A stretch of DNA of 27,429 nt from PUMD01 sp964599275 (GTDB lineage: Bacteria > Bacillota > Sulfobacillia > SLMV01): positions 1 through 27,429 of the forward strand of contig CAZRFK010000020.1 of the NCBI GenBank assembly GCA_964599275.1, written 5' to 3'. Positions 8,262 to 16,033 of this stretch are shown here, piece after piece. Positions within the stretch are counted from its first letter, which is position 1; each line of letters starts with the position of its first letter. The notes beneath the pieces were generated by a model. It did no database searches, had not been told where the DNA came from, and saw nothing but the letters and a program-made list of their open reading frames with translations. The translations under genes and the position numbers were made by a program.

Positions 8262-9236
8262 CTATCTCTCAATTCGAAGTATTTCTATATTTACCGTGAT
8301 TTCTGCAGGGTCAATTTCTAAATGGGTCAACTCAATGCCTTCATCAGGAACAACCTGGCCCGAATAGCTGATCACCGCAGTCTCCCCGGGCTCAAGTTCC
8401 TCACCTTCGCCCTCTAATTGGCTGAGCTGTATGGGAACAGTATACAACTGCTGGATTTCCTCTATAACTGAATCAGGACCAGAGGCAGTAACTGTCTCCG
8501 GTTCACTGTAAACTTTCAAAATTGCTAACCCATCTGGTGGAGAACCTGTTGTCATGGGTTCGACAGAAATGTCCCGCTGTACTTGTGCTGCTTCTTGAGC
8601 AGCGCTGACTTGAACTTGTCGGGGAACGACCAGCACCCCACGCACCTCATCTCCCTCATCATCCAATGCAGTACAGACGACCCTTTCATTCAAGTCCTGT
8701 GTCAGACCAGACACGTCAACATTGGCAACTACCTCCGACACCTCCTGTACTCTGCTTGCCGGGCCGCTTACGACAACTTGTCCTGGAGACACAGATACTT
8801 CAGTCAGAGCAACATCGGGGCTACCAACCATGTTAACTCTAACCCCGTGAACCTGTTCCGATGCTTCCTCGACACTCACGGTAACGGTTTCTGGGGCTGT
8901 CTGAATTAGCTGCACCCCGTGAGGAACCGAAACAGAAACAAAAACCTCCATTTCTCCAGGCTCTACTTCTACCAGGTTAACTGTGGCGGTAAAATCTTCA
9001 CGCCCCAATTGCTGCATAAGATCTCGTTCCCCACGAACGGTAACATCCACCCGCGCAGGGTTCAAATTTACTACCGCAAGTCCCTCAGGTACCTCACGCC
9101 ACTGCACAGGAACGTGCACGAAAGTCCGCTGAACATCTCGTTGGGCACCTGCACTCACCTGGACCCACAACACTACTGCCATAATTATCGAAATCGCCAG
9201 GACTACGCGGTCATCGAAAAAAATCTTACGTGCCAT
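8262..9236 (-). CDS. cdaR: YbbR/CdaR, membrane-anchored partner and regulator of the diadenylate cyclase
   Basis: This is a YbbR-domain protein expected to sit outside the membrane and modulate CdaA. One N-terminal membrane segment (about residues 9-29, VVLAISIIMAVVLWV) is followed by repeated all-beta YbbR domains; the recurring pattern of a VTVRG or VTVSVEE strand, a proline and then VVVSGP or VTASGP marks about three to four copies up to residue 320. Length is 324 residues; other YbbR proteins range from about 300 to 480. ATG 9234-9236 is used, after GGGGGTG, and it overlaps the end of cdaA by 11 bp, so the two are likely translationally coupled. A longer frame to 9326 would start inside cdaA and lacks family support. 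glmM follows after 19 bp. Confidence 0.93.
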   Translation of the reverse strand: MARKIFFDDRVVLAISIIMAVVLWVQVSAGAQRDVQRTFVHVPVQWREVPEGLAVVNLNPARVDVTVRGERDLMQQLGREDFTATVNLVEVEPGEMEVFVSVSVPHGVQLIQTAPETVTVSVEEASEQVHGVRVNMVGSPDVALTEVSVSPGQVVVSGPASRVQEVSEVVANVDVSGLTQDLNERVVCTALDDEGDEVRGVLVVPRQVQVSAAQEAAQVQRDISVEPMTTGSPPDGLAILKVYSEPETVTASGPDSVIEEIQQLYTVPIQLSQLEGEGEELEPGETAVISYSGQVVPDEGIELTHLEIDPAEITVNIEILRIER

Positions 9237-10077
9237 CGGCACCCCCACTTTCAGAGAAGAATGACAGGAAGGTACGCTGCTCGGTCGCCATTCCCTCCTG
9301 AAGTAATTCGCGGAGCCTCTCTTCATCGAGGTTTCTGATCAGGCGCCCCTCACGTGCCAAAGACATTGCACCAGTCTCTTCTGAGACCACGACTGCCAGA
9401 GCATCCGTTCCTTCAGTTATACCCAGGGCAGCACGGTGACGCCCCCCCATCTTCGGATCAACATCAACCTCAGTCAAGGGAAGAAAACAGGCTGCTGCTA
9501 CCACCCGCTCTCCTCTTATTATTACAGCCCCATCGTGCAGGGGGGTATTGGATACAAATATGTTTACCAGAAATTCCGATGAGACTTTTCCATCAATTTC
9601 TATGCCGGTCTCAGCAATGTCCTGCAGACCTGTTTCCCGTTCCAGCACAATGAGAGCGCCCAAATTATTGCGTGACATGGTGCGGACGGCCTGGATCACT
9701 TCATCAAGCAGATATTCAACATCTGGCTGCTGCAAAAAAAGCATAGCCTGCCCAAACAGTCTGCCTCTACCTACTTTCTCCAATGCTCGGCGCAGTTCGG
9801 GCTGAAAGACTATGGGTACAGCAACCAACAGAGAAATCTGCGCCTGTTCCAGGAGCCAGTTAATGACCGAGAGGTTGAGCCATCCACTGACCACCGTAGC
9901 TAAAAGCAGTACTATGAGTCCCTGAACTAAATGTATGGCTCGGGTGCCACGGATCAATTGAATAATCCTGTAGAGCAGATATGCAATCAAGGCAATCTCG
10001 AGGATTGACACAAAAATTCCACCCGGAGTCATAGTATATATTTGAAAAACAAACCCCGTCCAGGTACCGCCCATCAT
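9226..10077 (-). CDS. cdaA: Diadenylate cyclase CdaA (c-di-AMP synthase)
   Basis: CdaA condenses two ATP molecules into c-di-AMP, which controls potassium and osmolyte uptake and wall homeostasis. The 283-residue protein has three predicted membrane helices in residues 20-95 (ILEIALIAYLLY, LIVLLLATVVSGWL, SLLVAVPIVF) and then a DAC domain. Its DGA motif is at 182-184 (LHDGAVII) and the RHR motif at 213-215 (GGRHRAALG), both needed for catalysis. The start has two ATGs in a row (10075-10077 and 10072-10074) behind AGAGGGGGTAG. It follows rex by 22 bp and overlaps the ybbR start. The cdaA-ybbR-glmM order is the standard one in Bacillota. No catalytic residue is missing. Confidence 0.98.
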   Translation of the reverse strand: MMGGTWTGFVFQIYTMTPGGIFVSILEIALIAYLLYRIIQLIRGTRAIHLVQGLIVLLLATVVSGWLNLSVINWLLEQAQISLLVAVPIVFQPELRRALEKVGRGRLFGQAMLFLQQPDVEYLLDEVIQAVRTMSRNNLGALIVLERETGLQDIAETGIEIDGKVSSEFLVNIFVSNTPLHDGAVIIRGERVVAAACFLPLTEVDVDPKMGGRHRAALGITEGTDALAVVVSEETGAMSLAREGRLIRNLDEERLRELLQEGMATEQRTFLSFFSESGGADGT

Positions 10078-10099
10078 CTACCCCCTCTGAAGTGTTCCT

Positions 10100-10762
10100 T
10101 CAATCATCTCCTGGCTCTCCAGTTATAGATTCTTGCGGATCTTGAGTATAATATGCTAGGCTCTGCAAATGAGAAGTAAGATCTACTGTCTTGACAACTA
10201 CATCAGACGATGTCTGCAGGTGACTTGGTGCAAAATTCAAAATCGCCCTTATGCCGTTCTGATCTAGAGAATCAACAGTCTGCTGGGCGGCTTCCTTGGG
10301 GACAGCAACCACTGCCAGACGCACACCCTCTTCTCTGATAAAATCACCCATCTCCCGGACGTGATATACCTCAACGCCGGCAATTGAAGTTCCCACTTTT
10401 TCAAGATCATTGTCGAAAATCCCAACCAGATCGAGATGCTGCTGATGAAGTCGATTGTACCGTGCAAGCGCTCGTCCAAGACTACCAGCACCCACCAGAA
10501 CAATGGGTACTTGATTCGCAAGTGCCAAGATCGATTTCAGTTTGTCCTGTAAGGAAACCACCTCATAACCTACTCCGCGGGTGCCAAAAGCACCAAAATA
10601 GGCCAAATCCTTTCGAATCTGTTCAGATGAAAAACCAGTACGCCGGCCCATTTCAGCTGAAGAAACTATTTCAATTTCGTCTTCTCTTAGTTCATCCAGG
10701 ATCCGCAGGTACGCGGGCAATCTCTCAATGGTTACATCAGGTATTTTTCGGTCCAATTTCAA
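10100..10762 (-). CDS. rex: Redox-sensing transcriptional repressor Rex
   Basis: Rex senses the NADH/NAD+ ratio and represses fermentation and respiration genes when NADH is low. The 220-residue protein has an N-terminal winged helix (VTIERLPAYLRIL, then SAEMGRRTGFSSEQIRKDLA) and AYFGAFGTRGVGYEV. It then carries a Rossmann fold with the NAD(H) motif VLVGAGSLGRAL near residue 90 and a C-terminal swap helix. The family start has no ATG in frame: a TAG lies six codons upstream, leaving TTG at 10760-10762 or the second TTG at 10754-10756. The run of seven G just before it is the only Shine-Dalgarno candidate and fits the second TTG better. It heads the cdaA-ybbR-glmM run with a plausible promoter of its own. 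I see no Rex operator in front of it. Confidence 0.97.
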   Translation of the reverse strand: MKLDRKIPDVTIERLPAYLRILDELREDEIEIVSSAEMGRRTGFSSEQIRKDLAYFGAFGTRGVGYEVVSLQDKLKSILALANQVPIVLVGAGSLGRALARYNRLHQQHLDLVGIFDNDLEKVGTSIAGVEVYHVREMGDFIREEGVRLAVVAVPKEAAQQTVDSLDQNGIRAILNFAPSHLQTSSDVVVKTVDLTSHLQSLAYYTQDPQESITGEPGDD

Positions 10763-10849
10763 GCCCCCCCATAGATTCTATTTTCATGTAACTTGAATAT
10801 CAAACGGTCCTTTTAACTGAATTCTTTTTCCCCGGGGGTAAAACCTGCT

Positions 10850-10878
10850 CTAATAGGAAGTTTCTTTGCATGTAACAA
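10850..10878 (-). promoter_or_regulatory. Candidate sigma-A promoter for rex-cdaA-ybbR-glmM
   Basis: On the minus strand TTGTTA (10873-10878) is followed after 17 bp by TATTAG (10850-10855), each four of six matches to consensus. It begins just after the whiA stop codon and lies about 90 bp before the rex start. A perfect CCCCGGGG palindrome lies between it and rex, in the region of the predicted transcript leader. It is a weak match and could be chance, but no terminator separates whiA from rex, so read-through is the alternative. Confidence 0.4.
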
Positions 10879-10880
10879 CT

Positions 10881-11855
10881 TCAACTGCTGCGCGCCTTAT
10901 CAGCGAGCTGCCTGATTTTTTTAAAGTGATATTCAACAGTAGATTTGGTCACCGGAGGTTCAACCATCTCTCCTAATTCCCGGAGGCTCGACCTTGGATA
11001 TCGCATACGCAACAGTGCAAATTCTTGGGTGCGTGGAGATAACTCATCCAACATCTGTGGTCCGAGGACTTTCAAATCGGCCAACTGCTCCTGCGCAGCT
11101 TTTATAACTTTGTCCATATTTGCTGTCTCTGAATTCACTAACCTATTAATGCGGTTCCTCATACCACGTAAGATGCGAATATCTTCGAATTTGAACAGGG
11201 CCTTGGATGCAGATACTGCCCGCAAAAAATCGCTGATCGTTTCCGCATCTTTAACATATACTCTCGGTGAATCTTTCTCTTCCATCAGCGCTGCAGTCAG
11301 ATTCAGGCGGCCCATTAGACTCTCAATATAATGTGCGTGATGCAGGCTGCCGGGACGAATCTCCAGGTGGTAACCAGACCGGGGATCAGATATTGAACCA
11401 CCAGACAAAAAACTGGCCCTGAGATAAGCCTTAGCAGCAGATTCATCATCTGCAAATTTGCAGGAAGGTGTAAGCCTGACATCTTTTTCCTGGGACCATC
11501 TCCATAGTCCAAGCTCCTTCAAAGAATCGGAAAGAGATTTTCTGCCGGTGATTCTGACCAGGAAGGCATTCCCTTTATCCAGCCGGATCCTTTTTCTCAC
11601 CAGCAACTCGGGCCTGGTTGAAAACATTTTACGCCATAGAGTGAAGATGCGGCGGGCTGTAGGAGAATGTGTGCTGAGAAAATGCAGACTGACCTCATCA
11701 TCCCGTATATACAATGAACCAGATGTATAGGCATAAGCACTCATTTCAGCAGTTTGAAGAATTTTCTCTTCAGGTACTGCTATGCTGGCAAGCTCATCCT
11801 TGACGGTCCGGGAAAATGACTCCCTTTTAGACAAATTCCCCTTCTGCTTGTTCAC
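10881..11855 (-). CDS. whiA: WhiA-family DNA-binding protein
   Basis: WhiA is a conserved Gram-positive protein that acts in sporulation in Streptomyces and in cell division and chromosome segregation in Bacillus. The 324 residues start with SFSRTVKDELASI. They continue through the degenerate LAGLIDADG homing-endonuclease-like part (AYLRASFLSGGSISDP, YHLEIRP) and end in a helix-turn-helix (SSLRELGEMVEPPVTKSTVEYHFKKI). This ordering is the full-length WhiA architecture and the catalytic acidic residues of true homing endonucleases are not kept, as expected. GTG 11853-11855 is chosen because GAGGAG lies 9 nt before it; a frame 35 codons longer runs back into rapZ. It starts 13 bp after the rapZ stop. 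In most Bacillota the gene yvcK stands between rapZ and whiA, and it is absent here. Confidence 0.96.
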   Translation of the reverse strand: MNKQKGNLSKRESFSRTVKDELASIAVPEEKILQTAEMSAYAYTSGSLYIRDDEVSLHFLSTHSPTARRIFTLWRKMFSTRPELLVRKRIRLDKGNAFLVRITGRKSLSDSLKELGLWRWSQEKDVRLTPSCKFADDESAAKAYLRASFLSGGSISDPRSGYHLEIRPGSLHHAHYIESLMGRLNLTAALMEEKDSPRVYVKDAETISDFLRAVSASKALFKFEDIRILRGMRNRINRLVNSETANMDKVIKAAQEQLADLKVLGPQMLDELSPRTQEFALLRMRYPRSSLRELGEMVEPPVTKSTVEYHFKKIRQLADKARSS

Positions 11856-11868
11856 GCCAAACCACTCC

Positions 11869-12762
11869 TCAGCTGCTGCCTTCAGCAGTTGAATCCACAT
11901 CAACATCAATATCTCGATGCTCCACAACCACCCGATAATCCTCCTGCTGCAGAAATTCACCCAGCTTCCGGGCTATCACCACAGAACGATGCCTACCACC
12001 AGTGCAGCCCACGGCCAGAACCAGCTGGCTTTTTCCTTCGCTTTCATAGTGAGGAAGCAAGAAGTTGACAAAAGAGCTCAAACGACCGAAAAAATCCTGT
12101 GTTACTTCATCTTCCCAAACATAATCAACAACATCTGGTTCCAATCCAGTCAGAGGTCTCAGCTCATCCTCGTAGTGCGGATTACTCAAAAACCGCACAT
12201 CAAAGACCAGATCGGCAACTCTAGGGGATCCATGCTTGAAACCGAAAGAAATTACAGATAAAAGAAGCGGTGAGGCATGTTCTGCGTCTCCGAACAGCTG
12301 GAACAACCTCTGCTGCAGATCAGCTGGAGTCAGTTCAGAAGTATCAATAATATGCTCAGCCCGCGCCCGAAACGGCTCCAAAAGACCTCTTTCCTTCATC
12401 AAAAGAGCCGGCATGCTCCCTTCCCCGGCCAGAGGATGCCGGCGCCGGGTTTCTTTGAATCGGTCGATCAGCACTTCATCCGAAGCTTTTAAAAAGAGAA
12501 CCGAAACACTGCGGTGTCCCTGCTGCAGCTCATCAAGGGCCTGTAGTGCCTCATCGAAAAAGGCTCCGCCCCTGATGTCGACAACTAAGGCAACCTTGTC
12601 CACAAAATTCTCCGGTTGGCTGAGAAGCTCTGCAAATCTGGGCATCAACGTGGAGGGTAAATTATCTATACAGAAAAAACCCATATCCTCTAGAGCTCTC
12701 AGTGCTACCGTCTTACCTGCTCCAGAAAGTCCTGTGATAACTACGAATCTCACTGACTGCAT
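11869..12762 (-). CDS. rapZ: RapZ/YvcJ-family nucleotide-binding protein
   Basis: The family has an N-terminal P-loop domain and a C-terminal RNA- or metabolite-binding domain. In E. coli, RapZ senses glucosamine-6-phosphate and controls glmS through small RNAs; in Bacillus the homologue YvcJ affects competence. The 297-residue protein has Walker A GLSGAGKT at 11-18, DNLP near residue 36, KVALVVDIRGG as Walker B, and LFLKASDEVLIDRF. In the C-terminal half it has SFGFKHGSP and the strongly conserved GCTGGRHRSV close to the end. ATG 12760-12762 follows AAGGGGCAATAAG; a longer frame extends into the PHP gene and is rejected. It is 26 bp after the PHP gene. Here glmS has a ribozyme, so the E. coli small-RNA route is unlikely to apply. 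Confidence 0.97.
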   Translation of the reverse strand: MQSVRFVVITGLSGAGKTVALRALEDMGFFCIDNLPSTLMPRFAELLSQPENFVDKVALVVDIRGGAFFDEALQALDELQQGHRSVSVLFLKASDEVLIDRFKETRRRHPLAGEGSMPALLMKERGLLEPFRARAEHIIDTSELTPADLQQRLFQLFGDAEHASPLLLSVISFGFKHGSPRVADLVFDVRFLSNPHYEDELRPLTGLEPDVVDYVWEDEVTQDFFGRLSSFVNFLLPHYESEGKSQLVLAVGCTGGRHRSVVIARKLGEFLQQEDYRVVVEHRDIDVDVDSTAEGSS

Positions 12763-12788
12763 GATCTTATTGCCCCTTTTTATCAATC

Positions 12789-13526
12789 TTATAAGTGTTC
12801 GAAACCAGCCACAGTATTGCGAATTCTGCATGGCATCAGTCCAGCCTTGAGCGCAGTCTGCAAACCATTCTGTACATCTCCAACCCGAGAAGGCAAATGA
12901 GCATCACTGCCACACCAGAATTCAATATCATATTGTGCAGCCCTGCGCAAAAAATCAACTCCCGCTGAACCATGCCTGCTGTTGATCTCCAGGGCTGTAT
13001 GAGTATTCTCTGCACCGCGTGCAAGTTCTTCGGGCTCCACCCCAAAAAGATGCCCCGGATGTGTTACTACATCTACAGGATGCTTGTACAGACAGGCCAG
13101 CAGGGCCTCGGTATTTCCCGCAACAGAAGAACGTGATGAAATACCCTGCCAGACGGTCAACCCCCTATGCAGTCCAACAGCTAAAACATCCAGGCTTTTA
13201 TAAACTTCCGGCGATACATCGATATCTCCTTTTTTATTGACTACATTTGCTTCAACTCCACAGAGAACTTGTATATTTTCAGATTCTGATGCCCGGTGAG
13301 CATCATCAGACAAAAGCAGGAGGGTCTGCTGCCGCCACACTCCGGCAGTGGCTGCTGCAGGACCATGTTCTGTAACAGCGACCGAATACAACCCTGCATC
13401 AACTGCAGCTTGCGCAATATCCATTACAGTACCGAAGCCGTCACTATAAATGCTGTGAGTGTGCCAATCAGCCGCCGGCTGCCAGGCATCTTCCTTCTCA
13501 GAATACGACAACCTCAAGACCTCCAA
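12789..13526 (-). CDS. PHP-domain metal-dependent phosphoesterase (YcdX-like)
   Basis: This is a polymerase-and-histidinol-phosphatase (PHP) superfamily hydrolase. The 245 residues carry the expected metal ligands: DWHTHSIYSDG (H22, H24), VTEHG (H54), CGVEANV, VGLHRG, THPGH, ALEINSRHG and GSDAHLP near the C-terminus. The domain occupies the whole protein, as in the YcdX/histidinol-phosphatase-like group. Substrate is unknown; family members act on phosphate esters of sugars or nucleotides. The start is TTG 13524-13526, with AGGAGG five bases upstream. It lies 11 bp after pspC and 26 bp before rapZ. A PHP gene directly before rapZ is common in clostridial genomes, where murB often precedes it; murB is not here. 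Confidence 0.92.
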   Translation of the reverse strand: MEVLRLSYSEKEDAWQPAADWHTHSIYSDGFGTVMDIAQAAVDAGLYSVAVTEHGPAAATAGVWRQQTLLLLSDDAHRASESENIQVLCGVEANVVNKKGDIDVSPEVYKSLDVLAVGLHRGLTVWQGISSRSSVAGNTEALLACLYKHPVDVVTHPGHLFGVEPEELARGAENTHTALEINSRHGSAGVDFLRRAAQYDIEFWCGSDAHLPSRVGDVQNGLQTALKAGLMPCRIRNTVAGFEHL

Positions 13527-13537
13527 AAAGCCTCCTA

Positions 13538-14020
13538 TTACTCGTCTTTATTCTGCTGATCATGTCCATCCCGGGGTTCAACATTCTCTCTTTCCGACAA
13601 AGTACCACCATTTTTGTCATCGCGAAACAGCAAAACTATCCCAAAAATCACCAAAAAGAGCGGCCACCATCGCCTCAGACTCACAATGACCAACCGGTCG
13701 ATCAGTAACACTCCGCCAACTATGACCATTATCAAACCCAGTAGTTTGACACCTTCCCCTTCGTCACGGACAGATCTACCGCCTGTCTCTGCGGATTGGA
13801 TTTCATCCTCACTACCGGCCGGCGGACTCTGCTGTGAACTTCGCTCAGGAATAATAATCCAAGCAAGAACATACAACAAGAATCCTGCACCACCTAGCAG
13901 AGCAAACAAGACCCATCCGAGTCGCACCACAGATGGATCAGTCTGTAAGTACTCCCCTACTCCGCCGCAGACACCGGCAACCATTCTGTCTCTGCGTGAG
14001 CGCATCAATCGCTTCTGCAT
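13538..14020 (-). CDS. PspC-domain membrane protein, YvlC-like
   Basis: This is an envelope-stress-type PspC protein. The N-terminal PspC domain (residues 3-60) has the canonical RSRRDRMVAGVCGGVGEYL segment, then DPSVVRLGWVLFALLGGAGFLLYVLAWIIIPE with one or two membrane helices. A charged linker (about 61-90) is followed by a second hydrophobic pair (LLGLIMVIVGGVLLIDRLVI and WWPLFLVIFGIVLLF), which resembles the LiaF/DUF5668 membrane module, and a highly charged tail. ATG 14018-14020 follows GGAGG 7 bases earlier. In Bacillus the PspC protein YvlC is encoded with YvlB and YvlD; here the yvlB and yvlD homologues lie about 6 kb upstream. The function, sensing or protecting the membrane, is inferred from the family. 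Confidence 0.92.
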   Translation of the reverse strand: MQKRLMRSRRDRMVAGVCGGVGEYLQTDPSVVRLGWVLFALLGGAGFLLYVLAWIIIPERSSQQSPPAGSEDEIQSAETGGRSVRDEGEGVKLLGLIMVIVGGVLLIDRLVIVSLRRWWPLFLVIFGIVLLFRDDKNGGTLSERENVEPRDGHDQQNKDE

Positions 14021-14386
14021 ATTTTATTCCTCCAGTTCATGCACTCCCTATCAAACATGTCCACCATTACTGTATTCACTTTACTTTTACCCTCAGCAAG
14101 TTGCAAGCAAATATCGGCGTTGCCTGCCAGAATAGGCGTAACAACTTTTCCTTTTACAACAATCAAATTTATACTGCCCAGGTGCTGACGGATAAATGGA
14201 CACGAGTAGGGGTGCTTTTTCTGTGTTCGGAGGTCTTCAGTTTACACCTCATTCTTGCAGACAGCTTATTACAGCAAGTGTAAATCCCCTGACACTACTT
14301 TCTCCACATTTCGGTGCGCATACTGCATCACGTCAGGAGAGCATCCCAACATAATCGTCCATTTTCCCAGAAGTAATCGTTCATTT
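14021..14386. other. Gene-free stretch between the nagZ remnant and pspC
   Basis: No convincing gene is present. On the minus strand a stop-to-stop frame of 78 codons at 14005-14241 has protein-like composition (a hydrophobic LIVVKGKVVTPILAGN run), but it has no usable early start codon and I cannot name a family. It ends out of frame inside the first codons of pspC. A weak stem (TTTACACTTGC with GCAAG and GTGTAAA, about 14241-14283) lies above it and has no T-run, so it is not a normal terminator. The stretch may be the eroded end of a gene lost together with nagZ. Confidence 0.4.
14078..14106 (-). promoter_or_regulatory. Weak candidate promoter for pspC-PHP-rapZ-whiA
   Basis: On the minus strand TTGCAA (14101-14106) and TAAAGT (14078-14083) are 17 bp apart, each four of six to sigma-A consensus, and would start a transcript roughly 50 bases before the pspC ATG. 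Placement is sensible because nagZ upstream is dead, but the match is weak. Confidence 0.25.
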
Positions 14387-16031
14387 TTAGGTTATATTCA
14401 CACGAGCATTAATAGAATCTTCAGAACCGCGAAACAGAAAACGAAACGCTGCAGTAATAGATGATGGGTTGCAATCGTACACCATCGTACCAGCCTGCAT
14501 ATGAGGTACGCAGGTGAATGGCTCACGACCGCAGAAGAAAAACACCACCGAATCCTTAAAATGGCTTTCATCCACAGATGCAGGGCCTTCCGCCTCTCCT
14601 ATGATTAACAGACGCCTTTCAGCCTCCTGTTTCTGGCAGCTGCTTTTAATAATTCACCATCCTTGCGACCCCGTTTGATGGAAGATGAAGGACACCATCC
14701 GGCAATACGGGCAGCAATGTCATCAAATAAATATTTTTTGTCCGCAGTTGCTGATGAGTGCGCTGCGAAAGGGACTAGTATCTCCCACCCATCACCCCTT
14801 CTTTGATGGGGGGTTTTGTCAGTACAGCCCTCAATAGTAAAACACCCTTCACCTGAAACCACTCTCACTGTCCGCAAACCAACATAACGTAAGAAATAGC
14901 GGCACTCACGGGGGCAGTTCAGAAAACAATCGTTTGGGGCCTGAGGCGTCCATCGGCTCAGATTTTTTCTCAACCGCCACAACCGATTATGTGAATTATA
15001 GACTATCTCCGGAGGGATGACCTCATTTTCAATGGCCCGGGTTAATGCACGATGTACTTCTTTCTGAACAAACTGACTGTGTGAATAAAGCACCAGGTCG
15101 GCTCCAGCCTTTATGGCACGCACAGCTGCATTCTCAGGGAAAAAATTCTCGCTGATTGCTCCCATCTCCATGCAGTCAGTCATAATAACACCGTCAAAAG
15201 CCATCTTGTGGCGCAGAAGCCTCTCAAGAACATTATTTGACAGTGTGGCCGGAATATTTTGACGATCATTGAAGGCCTCAAATACCACATGAGCAGTCAT
15301 CAAGACCTGTACTTGGGCTGTGATAGCTCGACGAAATGGAACCAGTTCAACCTGGGCCAGCTGTTTCATGGATTTTTTTACCACAGGTAGCCCGTGATGG
15401 GAGTCCGCCTGGATATCTCCATGTCCACAAAAATGTTTTCCCTCCGCAGCTACCCCACCAGACTGGTAACCGTAAATAGTTTCAGCACCCATCTGAGAAA
15501 CCACCTCATCATCACTTCCATACGAGCGATCACCGATCACAGGATTTTCGGGGTTGGAATCGACGTCCAGCACTGGTGTGAGGTTCATATTGATACCAAC
15601 TCGCAGCATTGAACAGGCCATCGTTGAGCCAGTTCGAAAGCCAATTTAGGCTCACCAGTTGCTCCTAGGGCCTTGGACGAAGGCCCCCAGCAGTGCTCCT
15701 GAATACCCGGCCCCCCTCCTGGTCGGTACATATTAATAAAGGTGGGCCAGGAGATTGTTGCCAGACCCTGTTCTACATTGATCTCAGTAAGTTCTTTTAC
15801 TCCAGCTGAGTTTTTAATATTACGGAAAAAAATGATAACACCTGCCAACCCTGAGTCAATCATGCCAAGCACATGTGCATCAGGTTTAAACCCAGGCAGA
15901 CCGATCATCATCATTCCGGCCGCTTTTTGTTCAGACGAAAGCGCCCAGAACTTTCGTTTACTGATTGGAGCCTGCTCTGCAGTGATGAAATATCCTCCTG
16001 ACATAAATTGATTTGACAATGCAAAATTCAT
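14387..16031 (-). pseudogene. nagZ: Broken nagZ: GH3 beta-N-acetylglucosaminidase with at least four frame changes
   Basis: The remnant covers a whole GH3 NagZ/YbbD-type gene in pieces. Frame 1 (from 16031) gives the start with LSSEQKAAGMMMIGLPGF and GVIIFFRNI. The conserved DQEGGRVFR is in a second frame at 15724-15695, and that frame soon hits a TAG. The first frame resumes with ALGATGEPKLAFELAQ. A third frame from about 15621 holds MLRVGINMNLTPVLDV, NPVIGDRSYG and GVIMTDCMEMGA, the last with the expected nucleophile Asp, and ends at 14605. The C-terminal domain (RLLIIGEAEG to NARVNIT) continues in another frame to a TAA at 14387. The usual KHFPGHG reads KHFCGHG. It begins 3 bp after namZ. 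Sequencing error is possible but unlikely, as all other genes here are clean. Confidence 0.9.
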
Positions 16032-16033
16032 CT

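Noticed and set aside
14241..14283. Terminator hairpin after the nagZ remnant
   Set aside because: The two arms are interrupted by an uneven bulge and no T-run follows.
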